DNA from: Roseomonas sp. AR75
Lineage (GTDB): Bacteria; Pseudomonadota; Alphaproteobacteria; Acetobacterales; Acetobacteraceae
Length of the DNA stretch: 64,000 nt
Assembly (NCBI RefSeq): GCF_005222815.1
Contig: NZ_STGB01000006.1
Coordinates: 930,001 to 994,000, forward strand
Reading direction: 5' to 3'
The notes under the pieces are model-generated. The model had not been told where the DNA came from and ran no database searches. It worked only from the letters and a program-made list of their open reading frames with translations. Each line of letters opens with the position of its first letter. Within the stretch, counting starts at the first letter, position 1. A program made the position numbers and the translations under genes. Positions 43,028-50,725 of this stretch are shown one piece after another.

Positions 43028-44392
43028 CTACGCCTCGCGCAGGCGGGAGACGAAGCGTTCCAGCCAGTGGATCGTGTAGTCGCCGGCCTGGAATTCCGGG
43101 TCGGCGACGATCGCCTGGTGCAGCGGCAGGGTGGTGCGGATGCCGCTGACCACCATCTCCGCGAGGGCGCGGCGCAGGCGGGCGATCGCCTCGGCCCGCG
43201 TCCCGCCATGCACCACCAGCTTCGCCACCAGGCTGTCGTAGTGCGGCGGCACGACATAGCCGGAATAGAGCGCGCTATCCACGCGCACGCCCAGGCCGCC
43301 GGGCGCGTGGTACATGTCCACTCGCCCCGGGCTCGGCGCGAAGGTGTCGGGATCCTCGGCGGTGATGCGGCATTCGATGGCGTGCCCGCTGAAGCGGATC
43401 TCGTGCTGCGCGTAGCCCAGCGCCTCGCCGGCGGCGATGCGGATCTGCTCCTTCACCAGGTCGACGCCGCAGACCATCTCCGTGACGGGATGTTCCACCT
43501 GCAGGCGGGTGTTCATCTCGATGAAGGCGAACTGCCCGTCCTGCCACAGGAATTCCAGCGTGCCGGCATTGCGGTAGCCGAGCTCACGCAGTGCCTTGGT
43601 CACCTGCGCGCCGAGCGCATTCCGCTCCGCCGCGGTCAGCACGGGGCTGCCGGCTTCTTCCACCAGCTTCTGGTGGCGGCGCTGCAGCGAACAGTCGCGC
43701 TCGCCGAAATGCACGACGCTGCCATGCGTGTCCGCCAGCACCTGCAGCTCGATGTGGCGCGGGCGGTCGAGATACTTCTCCAGATAGACGCTGTCGTCGC
43801 CGAAGGCGGCCTTGGCCTCGGTGCGCGCGACGCGCCAGGCCTCCTCCAGCTCCTCCGGCGCGCGCGCCACCTTCATCCCGCGCCCGCCGCCGCCCGCCGC
43901 GGCCTTGATCAGCACGGGATACTTCACCTCGGCCGCGACGGCCTGCGCTTCCTCCAGGCTTTCCAGCGCGCCGAGCGAGCCGGGAACCAGCGGCACGCCG
44001 AGGCGCCGCATCGCGTCCTTCGCCGCGATCTTGTCACCCATCATGCGGATATGCTCGGCGGTCGGGCCGATGAAGGCGAGCCCATGCGCCTCCACCATCT
44101 CCGCGAAGGAGGCATTCTCGGAGAGGAATCCGTAGCCGGGATGGATCGCATCCGCCCCGGTGATCTGCGCCGCGGAGAGAATTGCCGCCATGTTCAGGTA
44201 GCTGTCGCGCGCCGCGGGCGGCCCGATGCACACGCTCTCATCCGCCAGCCGCACATGCATGGCGGTGTTGTCGGCGGTGGAGTGCACCGCCACGGTCTGG
44301 ATGCCCATCTCCTGGCAGGCGCGGTGCACCCGCAGCGCGATTTCGCCGCGGTTGGCGATCAGGACCTTGCGGAATGGCATGCCCAGGCTCAT
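43028..44392 (-). CDS. accC: Acetyl-CoA carboxylase, biotin carboxylase subunit
   Basis: ATP-grasp enzyme that carboxylates biotin on AccB, the first step of fatty-acid synthesis; about 454 residues. Typical: VLIANRGEIALRV, the glycine loop KAAAGGGGRGM, and FIEMNTRLQVEHPVTEM. Start is uncertain between two in-frame ATGs 12 bases apart; MPFRKVLIANRGE is the more family-like, MSLGMPFRK the longer. It follows accB and aroQ in the same direction. Confidence 0.93.
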   Translation of the reverse strand: MSLGMPFRKVLIANRGEIALRVHRACQEMGIQTVAVHSTADNTAMHVRLADESVCIGPPAARDSYLNMAAILSAAQITGADAIHPGYGFLSENASFAEMVEAHGLAFIGPTAEHIRMMGDKIAAKDAMRRLGVPLVPGSLGALESLEEAQAVAAEVKYPVLIKAAAGGGGRGMKVARAPEELEEAWRVARTEAKAAFGDDSVYLEKYLDRPRHIELQVLADTHGSVVHFGERDCSLQRRHQKLVEEAGSPVLTAAERNALGAQVTKALRELGYRNAGTLEFLWQDGQFAFIEMNTRLQVEHPVTEMVCGVDLVKEQIRIAAGEALGYAQHEIRFSGHAIECRITAEDPDTFAPSPGRVDMYHAPGGLGVRVDSALYSGYVVPPHYDSLVAKLVVHGGTRAEAIARLRRALAEMVVSGIRTTLPLHQAIVADPEFQAGDYTIHWLERFVSRLREA

Positions 44393-44460
44393 TGGCCTCG
44401 CCGCCGCCCGATGGCCGGAGCGACGCGTAGCGTTGCGGAGGTCTGAATCGGTCGGCGCAC

Positions 44461-44922
44461 TTATTCGATCACAAGAAGGGGCTCGCCGTATTCCACCGGC
44501 GCGCCGCTTTCCACCAGGATGCGCGTGATGGTGCCGGCCTTCGGCGCGCGGATCTGGTTGAAGGTCTTCATCGCCTCGATCAGCAGCACGGTCTGGCCCT
44601 GCGCCACCCGCGCGCCGAGGGTGATGAAGGGCGCGGCGCCCGGTTCCGGCGCCAGATAGACCACGCCCACCATGGGCGAGGTGATGGTGCCGGGGTGCGG
44701 CCCTTCCGCCTCGGGCACCGCGGCAACGGCGAGCGGGGCCGCAGCGACGGCGGCCGGCGCCGCGGCGGGCGCGGCCATGGCGGCCACCGCCTGCACTGTC
44801 ACCTGCCGCGCCACGCGGATACGGTTCTCCGCCTCGACCAGCTCGATCTCGGTCAGATCCGTCTCGCGCAGGATCTTCGCGAGCTCGCGGATCGCCGCGG
44901 GATCGAACGAAACGCCCGCCAT
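44461..44922 (-). CDS. accB: Acetyl-CoA carboxylase biotin carboxyl carrier protein
   Basis: Carrier of the biotin cofactor, 153 residues. It has an N-terminal helical part, a flexible Ala/Pro linker (about 48-72) and a C-terminal biotinyl domain with the modified lysine K119 in EAMKT. It passes carboxyl groups from AccC to the carboxyltransferase AccAD. Its ATG overlaps the aroQ stop (ATGA), and accC follows. Confidence 0.93.
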   Translation of the reverse strand: MAGVSFDPAAIRELAKILRETDLTEIELVEAENRIRVARQVTVQAVAAMAAPAAAPAAVAAAPLAVAAVPEAEGPHPGTITSPMVGVVYLAPEPGAAPFITLGARVAQGQTVLLIEAMKTFNQIRAPKAGTITRILVESGAPVEYGEPLLVIE

Positions 44923-45377
44923 CAGGGCTCTCCCTCCTCGGCCAGCAGCTCGGCCATGGCGCGCAGCGCCAGCGCATAGCCCTGGATGCCAAGCCCGGCG
45001 ATCACGCCCGTCGCGGCCTTGGACACGTAGCTCAGATGCCGGAATTCCTCCCGGCGGTGGATGTTGCTGATGTGGACCTCGATCACCGGCAGGTCCACCG
45101 CCTTCAGCGCGTCCATCAGCGCAATGGAGGTATGCGAATACCCCGCCGGATTGATGATGATGCCCATGGCGCGGCCGCGGCATTCCTGGACCCAGGTGAT
45201 CAGCTCGCCCTCGCCATTGGTCTGGCGGAAGTCGATGGCGAGGCCCAGCGCCTCGGCGGTCTCGGCGCAGAGCGCCTCGACATCGTCGAGGGTCGCGCTG
45301 CCATAGACCTCCGGCTGGCGCGTTCCGAGCATGTTCAGGTTCGGTCCGTTGAGGACGGCAATCAGCGGCGGTGTCAA
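44922..45377 (-). CDS. aroQ: 3-dehydroquinate dehydratase, type II
   Basis: Shikimate-pathway enzyme converting 3-dehydroquinate to 3-dehydroshikimate; 151 residues, forming dodecamers. Visible: LNGPNLNMLGTRQPEVYG with the catalytic Tyr (about 9-26), NPAGYSHTSIALMDAL, and EVHISNIHRREEFRHLS with the catalytic His. It is first in the aroQ-accB-accC operon, as is common in proteobacteria. Confidence 0.94.
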   Translation of the reverse strand: MTPPLIAVLNGPNLNMLGTRQPEVYGSATLDDVEALCAETAEALGLAIDFRQTNGEGELITWVQECRGRAMGIIINPAGYSHTSIALMDALKAVDLPVIEVHISNIHRREEFRHLSYVSKAATGVIAGLGIQGYALALRAMAELLAEEGEP

Positions 45378-45506
45378 GGGAATAGCCCGTTACGTCGCGG
45401 GGCGGGCCGCATAGCACGTATCCGCGAGCCGGGGGAAGCGCGGCCGCGGATCAGGGGTGCGCCCGTCCCGCTTGCCCGCGCTCCGGCCGCTCGCCATCTT
45501 GCCCCC

Positions 45507-45725
45507 ATGTCCGTCACGGCGAAACTCCGGATCGAGGTCAATGGCGAGGCGCGCGAGGTGCCGGAGGGCGCCAGCGTCGCCGACCTGCTGGTCGTGTTGA
45601 ACCTGGCCGCGCCCAAGGTCGCGGTCGAGCGGAACCTGGAGATCGTGCCGCGTTCCGCCTGGGCGACGACCCGGCTGGCCGAGGGCGACCGGCTGGAAGT
45701 GGTCCATTTCATCGGAGGGGGCTGA
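45507..45725 (+). CDS. thiS: Sulfur carrier protein ThiS
   Basis: Ubiquitin-fold carrier, 72 residues, which brings sulfur as C-terminal thiocarboxylate to ThiG for the thiazole half of thiamine. It has VNGEAREVPEGASVADLL and ends in IGGG, so one residue past the usual GG. It lies 128 bases upstream of thiG. No ThiO, ThiF or ThiH is in the window. Confidence 0.88.
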   Translation: MSVTAKLRIEVNGEAREVPEGASVADLLVVLNLAAPKVAVERNLEIVPRSAWATTRLAEGDRLEVVHFIGGG

Positions 45726-45853
45726 TACCTTGCGTCGCCTCAGACGCCGGCGCGCCTCCGGCGCTCGGCTTCGCCGCACCGGCGGCGGGCGTCGTTCGAC
45801 GCCTCGGCCCGCGTCGCGGGCCGCCAGCCCGCAAGAACCGAGGAGGCCTTTCG

Positions 45854-46651
45854 ATGGGCCATGACGGCATCCCGCAGGCCGAGGACGGCTGGACCGTCGC
45901 CGGCCGCCGCTTCCGCTCGCGCCTGGTGGTCGGCACCGGCCGCTACAAGGACCTCGAGGAGACCGCCCGCGCCATCGAGGCCTCGGGCGCCGAGATGGTC
46001 ACCGTCGCGGTGCGCCGGGTGAACCTCTCCGATTCGTCCGCGCCGATGTTGCAGGACTACGTGCCGCCCGACCGCTACACCTACCTGCCCAACACCGCCG
46101 GCTGCCACACCGCGCAGGACGCGGTGCGCACCCTGCGCTTGGCGCGGGAGGCGGGCGGGTGGAACCTGGTCAAGCTCGAGGTGCTGGGCCCGCCGCCCTT
46201 CCTCTACCCGGACATGCGCGCGACGCTGGAAGCCGCCGAGGCGCTGATCAGGGACGGGTTCGAGGTGATGGTCTACTGCGCCGACGACCCCGTGGCGGCG
46301 AAGCGGCTGGAGGAGATGGGCTGCGTCGCCATCATGCCGCTCGGCGCGCCGATCGGGTCCGGCATGGGGGTGGTGAACCCCTACATGATCCGCGCCATCA
46401 AGGCGCAGGCGAAGGTGCCGGTGCTGGTGGATGCCGGGATCGGCACGGCGTCGGACGCGGCGCTGGCGATGGAACTCGGCTGCGACGCGGTGCTGCTGAA
46501 CTCGGCCATCGCCCATGCAAGCGACCCGGTGCGGATGGCGGTCGCGATGAAGCATGCGGTGATCGCGGGGCGGGAGGCTTTCCTCGCCGGCCGGATGAAC
46601 CGCGACTACAGGGCCGACGCCTCCAGCCCCACGGCCGGCCTGATCCGCTAG
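45854..46651 (+). CDS. thiG: Thiazole synthase ThiG
   Basis: TIM-barrel enzyme, 265 residues, making the thiazole phosphate of thiamine from deoxyxylulose phosphate, dehydroglycine and ThiS thiocarboxylate. The Schiff-base lysine lies in NLVKLEVLG, and GSGMGVVNPYMIRAI and DAGIGTASDAALAMELG are conserved. GAGGAGG lies upstream of the ATG. A copy of the dispersed palindrome follows the stop and may terminate the transcript. Confidence 0.93.
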   Translation: MGHDGIPQAEDGWTVAGRRFRSRLVVGTGRYKDLEETARAIEASGAEMVTVAVRRVNLSDSSAPMLQDYVPPDRYTYLPNTAGCHTAQDAVRTLRLAREAGGWNLVKLEVLGPPPFLYPDMRATLEAAEALIRDGFEVMVYCADDPVAAKRLEEMGCVAIMPLGAPIGSGMGVVNPYMIRAIKAQAKVPVLVDAGIGTASDAALAMELGCDAVLLNSAIAHASDPVRMAVAMKHAVIAGREAFLAGRMNRDYRADASSPTAGLIR

Positions 46652-46657
46652 CCTGAT

Positions 46658-46701
46658 CTCCCTCCCCCGCGTGCGGGGGAGGGTTGGGGTGGGGGCTGCG
46701 C
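46658..46701. repeat. Dispersed GC palindrome, copy 2
   Basis: The same ten-base stem as copy 1 (CCCTCCCCCG/CGGGGGAGGG) with loop CGTG, followed by TTGGGGTGGGGGCTG. It is in the opposite orientation to copy 1 and begins seven bases after the thiG stop. The conserved right-hand tail shows that it belongs to a repeat family. Confidence 0.7.
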
Positions 46702-46949
46702 AACCTGCCCTCGATGAGTCCACGCCGACGCCGCAAGCGGATTCGCCGGCCGCCCCCGCGTCCCGCCGGATGACAAGCCGGCCGCCCCGGCCGCTTCCGG
46801 GCTACTTTCCTGCGGCTTCTACATTGTTCGGGAAAAAATCTGCGCTTGCGCCGATTTTCCCCTTGCGACCCCCCGCCCCCGCGTCTAGATGCGCCCGCAG
46901 ACGCAGTACGCACGTGCCTCTGGCCCCAGGCCCACGGAACCACCGGCCG

Positions 46950-47135
46950 CTCCAGCGATAAGGGGAGCCCCCGGACACAGGTCACCGCGGCGCAAGGTTT
47001 ACGCAACGACGTCAAGCGTTCCGGCACCCGAGGGGGAGACCCCGAGGGCCACTTTCGCTGGTTCGTTGGACCGTTTCGTCAACTCTGGGGCCGCCGCCTT
47101 GCTCAGGCGGCCTCCTGCATTTGAAGGGGAGTGGG
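46950..47135 (+). promoter_or_regulatory. Candidate speF-type RNA leader of ornithine decarboxylase
   Basis: The 489-base region between thiG and the decarboxylase carries no convincing gene. Its promoter-distal half is a plausible structured leader: GGGGAGACCCC hairpin, GTTG/CAAC arm pair, and a final perfect stem GCCGCCT/AGGCGGC (47093-47111) about 30 bases before the ATG. A conserved RNA motif named speF is known in exactly this position in alphaproteobacteria. I infer identity from position and structure; I could not align it to the model. The upstream part (46702-46949) holds an AT-richer patch near 46815-46860 and a GCGTCT/AGACGC inverted repeat, perhaps the promoter area. Confidence 0.55.
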
Positions 47136-47140
47136 GCGCG

Positions 47141-48271
47141 ATGAACCCGAAGATCGCTGCCTTCCTGCGCACGCAGATGCCTGCCACGCCATGCCTCGTG
47201 CTGGATGTGGACACCGTGGAGCAGAACTATCGCCGCCTGCTGGGCGCGATGCCGCTCGCGCGCGTCTACTATGCCGTGAAGGCCAATCCGGCGGCGCCCA
47301 TCCTCGACCGGCTCGTCTCCCTCGGCTCGTCCTTCGACGCCGCCTCCTTCGAGGAGATCGAGGCCTGCCTGGCCGTTGGCGCCGATCCCGCGCGCATCTC
47401 CTACGGCAACACCGTGAAGAAGGAGAGCGCCATCAAGGCCGCCTTCGAAGCCGGCGTGACCATGTTCGCCTTCGATTCCGAGCCGGAGCTGAAGAAGCTG
47501 GCGCGATCCGCGCCCGGCGCGCGCGTCTATTGCCGCATCCTGGTGGAGAACAAGGGCGCCGAGTGGCCGCTGTCGCGGAAGTTCGGCTGCGAGGCGAAGA
47601 TGGCGGTCGAGCTGATGAAGAAGGCGGGCGAGTGGGGCCTGGATCCCTACGGCATCTCCTTCCATGTCGGTTCGCAGCAGACCCGCACCGACGCCTACCA
47701 GGCCGCCATCGGCCAGGTCGCGATGATCTTCAGCGACCTGCGAGACGCCGGCGTCACGCTGCGCATGGTCAATCTCGGCGGCGGCTATCCCGTGCGCTAC
47801 CGCGCGGAGGTGCCGGGCATCGACGATTTCGGCGCGGCGATCATGGGGGCGATGGCCGAGCATTTCGGCAACGCCCTGCCCGAGATCGTGGTCGAGCCCG
47901 GCCGTTTCCTGGTCGGCGAGGCCGGCGTGGTGGAGAGCGAGGTCGTGCTCGTCTCCCGCAAGGGCGAGGACGATCCGGTGCGCTGGGTCTATCTCGACAT
48001 CGGCCGCTTCGGCGGCCTGGCGGAGACCGAGGGCGAGGCGATCCGCTATGCCTTCCGCACCCCCCATGATGGCGGGGCCGAGGGCCCCGTGACCATCGCC
48101 GGCCCGACCTGCGACAGCACGGACACGCTCTATGAGAAGTCCAACTACCGGCTGCCGCTGGCGCTCGATGCCGGCGACCGCGTGCAGCTCCTGGCCACTG
48201 GCGCCTATGTGACGAGCTATGCCAGCCAGGGCTTCAACGGCTTCCGGCCGCTGGCCGAGCACTACATCTGA
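47141..48271 (+). CDS. Ornithine/lysine decarboxylase (PLP fold III)
   Basis: Pyridoxal-phosphate decarboxylase of the eukaryote-like (alanine-racemase fold) family, 376 residues, making putrescine from ornithine. PLP binds Lys47 in VYYAVKANP; EPGRFLVGEAG and the active-site CDSTDTLYEK are present. A GAAGGGGA site precedes the ATG. The long upstream leader suggests control at RNA level by polyamines. It stands alone, with the next gene on the opposite strand. Confidence 0.9.
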   Translation: MNPKIAAFLRTQMPATPCLVLDVDTVEQNYRRLLGAMPLARVYYAVKANPAAPILDRLVSLGSSFDAASFEEIEACLAVGADPARISYGNTVKKESAIKAAFEAGVTMFAFDSEPELKKLARSAPGARVYCRILVENKGAEWPLSRKFGCEAKMAVELMKKAGEWGLDPYGISFHVGSQQTRTDAYQAAIGQVAMIFSDLRDAGVTLRMVNLGGGYPVRYRAEVPGIDDFGAAIMGAMAEHFGNALPEIVVEPGRFLVGEAGVVESEVVLVSRKGEDDPVRWVYLDIGRFGGLAETEGEAIRYAFRTPHDGGAEGPVTIAGPTCDSTDTLYEKSNYRLPLALDAGDRVQLLATGAYVTSYASQGFNGFRPLAEHYI

Positions 48272-48301
48272 GGGACCGGGCTTGGGGTGGCGCCCGCCGC
48301 C

Positions 48302-48487
48302 TCAGGCCCGGGCTTCCGTGGTCGCGGCCTTCGGCCCGCCACGCATGTAGCGGCGCTCCGGCCGGTAGCTGAGGGCGCCGAGCCAGGTGCGAACCACGCG
48401 CAGCCAGAGCTCCGCCGCCGTCTCCTGCCGATCCGACGGGCGCGTCGCCGCCCGCTCGATCGCGAACTCCTCCTGCCCGCCGTCCAT
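48302..48487 (-). CDS. Small hypothetical protein
   Basis: Protein of 61 residues with no recognised family. An ideal ribosome site (CAGGAGG, six bases before the ATG) supports it. The sequence is mixed polar with an amphipathic middle (ETAAELWLRVVRTWLGALSYR) and a basic C-terminal part (RPERRYMRGG). It is convergent with the decarboxylase gene. Confidence 0.6.
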   Translation of the reverse strand: MDGGQEEFAIERAATRPSDRQETAAELWLRVVRTWLGALSYRPERRYMRGGPKAATTEARA

Positions 48488-48689
48488 CGCCGCCTCCTGC
48501 CGCGGTGCGAATGCCCATGGGGCGATCTAGCGCCAGGCGCGTTGCGCCGCGGTGTCGCGGGCGCCGGAATCGTGTTTCAAATGTGACGCGCCGTGTCGCA
48601 TTCACGACCTTTGCCAACCAGTCGGACTGCCGGAACTCGCGCCGGGACACCGCGCTCCCTTTCCCATCGCTTGATGAAGGAGATGAGGA

Positions 48690-50129
48690 ATGGCGCGATT
48701 GGTGGTGGGCGGACTCGGGGCGCGTGCCGCGACCGATCTCAACCTGGGTGAGTTGACCCAGCTGCGACCGGTGGATTGGAGCCAGACCCACGTCGTCGCG
48801 GAGTACGACAACAATCCGAACTGGCGTGTGGACATCTTTGGGCGCGACCTCCTGTTCGGCGTGGATGGCAATTTCAATGCAGGCACCGTGACCGGCTGGC
48901 GGGAGCAGCATGACGGCGCGCTGGTGCTGGACATCTCGGACATCTCCGTCAGCTCGGCCCAGTTCGCCGCGTGGATCGCCGCCGGTGAGTCGGTCGCGAG
49001 CGCGGAGACCCTGCTGGACGGCAATGACGAGATCCGTGCGCTGGATGCGCCGATCTCGGTCAATGGCTTCGACGGCAATGACAGCATCTTCGGCGGCGCC
49101 GGGGCGGACTCCATCCGCGGCGGCAACAACGACGACTGGATCTTCGGTGCGGGCGGCGCCGACACGCTGCAGGGTGATGACGGCAACGACATGCTGCGCG
49201 GTGGCGACGGCGATGACCTGTTGTTCGGCGAAGCAGGTGACGATATCGCGCTCGCCGCGGCCCTGCGGCAGCAGGCGATGCTGAGCGGCGACCTGGACAA
49301 CGGCCTGACCCTCTCCTCCTTCGAGGGAACGGACACGCTGTATCGGATCGAGACCGTGCAGTTCCATGACGGCGCCGAATACTACTCGCCTGCCAGTTCG
49401 GCGGCGCAGGTCGTGCGCCTCTATGCCTCCGCGCTCGGGCGGGAGCCTGACCCGTTCGGCCTCAGCGACTGGGTGGAGGCGCTGGAGAACGGTTCGCGGA
49501 GCCTGCTCGACATCGCCAACGGCTTCGTGGGCTCCGATGAGTTCGCCGCGCGCTACGGCAATCTCGACAATGCCGGCTTCGTGACCCTGCTCTACGACAA
49601 CGTGCTCGACCGCGGCCCCGATGCGGATGGCTTCGCAACCTGGACCAGCGAGCTCGACAGCGGCGCGAAGAGCCGGGCGGAGGTGCTGCTTGGCTTCTCC
49701 GAGTCGAGCGAGCTCATGGAGCGCATGGCGTCGACTACCGATGACGGCATCTGGGTGGCCGATCAGGATGCCCTGACCGTGCTGTCCTACTACGAGGTGG
49801 CGTTCGATCGGCTGCCCGACGTGGCGGGCCTTGCAAACTGGCTCAGCGCGCTCGACACCGGCGCCACCCGGGAGGAACTCGGCCAGGGGTTCACCGGGTC
49901 CGACGAATTCCAGGGGCGGTATGGCGCGCTCGGCAACCAGGAGTTCGTCGAGCAGCTCTACCTGAATGCGCTGAACCGCCCGGGCGATCCGGACGGGATC
50001 TCGGATTGGGTCACCGGACTCGACAGCGGCGAGCTGAGCCGTGCCGACGTGGTGGCCGGCTTCGCGGATTCCGCCGAGTTGGCGAACCTTCTGGCGCCAG
50101 CCGCGACCGACGGCATCCTTTATACCTGA
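48690..50129 (+). CDS. RTX/DUF4214 calcium-binding protein, probable type I secretion substrate
   Basis: Acidic protein, 479 residues. No N-terminal signal peptide. Residues about 127-185 hold RTX-like Gly/Asp nonapeptides (GFDGNDSIFGGAGADSIRGG, GDDGNDMLRGGDGDD). The C-terminal half contains DUF4214 repeats: RLYASALGREPDPFGLSDW, LLYDNVLDRGPDADGFATW, SYYEVAFDRLPDVAGLANW and QLYLNALNRPGDPDGISDW. Proteins with this make-up are usually secreted by type I systems and act as adhesins or surface-layer components. No ABC/HlyD secretion genes are nearby. A strong hairpin follows the stop. Confidence 0.8.
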   Translation: MARLVVGGLGARAATDLNLGELTQLRPVDWSQTHVVAEYDNNPNWRVDIFGRDLLFGVDGNFNAGTVTGWREQHDGALVLDISDISVSSAQFAAWIAAGESVASAETLLDGNDEIRALDAPISVNGFDGNDSIFGGAGADSIRGGNNDDWIFGAGGADTLQGDDGNDMLRGGDGDDLLFGEAGDDIALAAALRQQAMLSGDLDNGLTLSSFEGTDTLYRIETVQFHDGAEYYSPASSAAQVVRLYASALGREPDPFGLSDWVEALENGSRSLLDIANGFVGSDEFAARYGNLDNAGFVTLLYDNVLDRGPDADGFATWTSELDSGAKSRAEVLLGFSESSELMERMASTTDDGIWVADQDALTVLSYYEVAFDRLPDVAGLANWLSALDTGATREELGQGFTGSDEFQGRYGALGNQEFVEQLYLNALNRPGDPDGISDWVTGLDSGELSRADVVAGFADSAELANLLAPAATDGILYT

Positions 50130-50134
50130 AGCTG

Positions 50135-50170
50135 CGACGGCCTGGCCCGCCTGGCCGGTCCAGGCCGTCG
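50135..50170 (+). terminator. Hairpin after the RTX/DUF4214 gene
   Basis: An 11-base perfect stem CGACGGCCTGG/CCAGGCCGTCG with a 14-base loop starts five bases after the stop. No T-run follows, but stem strength and position fit a terminator. Confidence 0.6.
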
Positions 50171-50254
50171 TCGCGCCCATCGAAGTCGCGGAACATCTTT
50201 TCCGGCGATTAGTCCTTTCGCCCGGGCGTTTTCCGGCGTTAAGCTTCTCGCGCC

Positions 50255-50719
50255 ATGGACGAGATCGACCGCAACCTCATTCTCGCCCTGCAGCAGGACA
50301 GCGCGGCAGGGCTGGCGGAATTGTCCAAGGCCGCCGGCCTGTCCGTCTCGGCGACCGCCGAGCGGGTGAAGCGGCTGGAGGAGCGCGGCGTCATCCGTGG
50401 TTGGCGGATCGAGCTCGATCCGGTGGCCGCCGGCTGCCCGCTGCTGGCCTTCGTCTTCGTGGCCATGCGGCCGGGCCGCGACGACAACGCCTTCCTCAAG
50501 GCCATGAAGAAGGCGGAGGCGGTGCTGGAGTGCCACACCGTCACCGGCGCCTGGTGCTACCTCGTCAAGCTGCGCCTGCCCGACGTCGCCGCGCTGGAGC
50601 GTTTCGTGTCCGAGGAGGTGCGCGGCCAGTCCGGGGTGGAGCGCACGGAGACGATCCTGGCGCTTGCCAGCCCGAAGGAGACCGCGATCCTGCCGGTCGC
50701 CCCGGCGCAGGAGGAATAG
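50255..50719 (+). CDS. Lrp/AsnC-family transcriptional regulator
   Basis: Feast/famine regulator, 154 residues: N-terminal helix-turn-helix (LAELSKAAGLSVSATAERVK) and a C-terminal RAM domain binding amino acids (ECHTVTGAWCYLVKLRL). It is convergent with the peptide-binding protein gene and close to the oligopeptide ABC operon, which it may regulate in response to amino acids. Start follows from the typical MDEIDRNLILAL opening. Confidence 0.88.
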   Translation: MDEIDRNLILALQQDSAAGLAELSKAAGLSVSATAERVKRLEERGVIRGWRIELDPVAAGCPLLAFVFVAMRPGRDDNAFLKAMKKAEAVLECHTVTGAWCYLVKLRLPDVAALERFVSEEVRGQSGVERTETILALASPKETAILPVAPAQEE

Positions 50720-50725
50720 CCCGCC

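Noticed and set aside
45378..45853. TPP riboswitch upstream of thiS or thiG
   Set aside because: I looked for the conserved THI-box core (CUGAGA and ACCUGAUCUGGAUAAU-type segments) and found no match.
50120..50536. 138-residue minus-strand frame over lrp
   Set aside because: It overlaps the well-supported Lrp gene and the terminator hairpin, and shows no family features.
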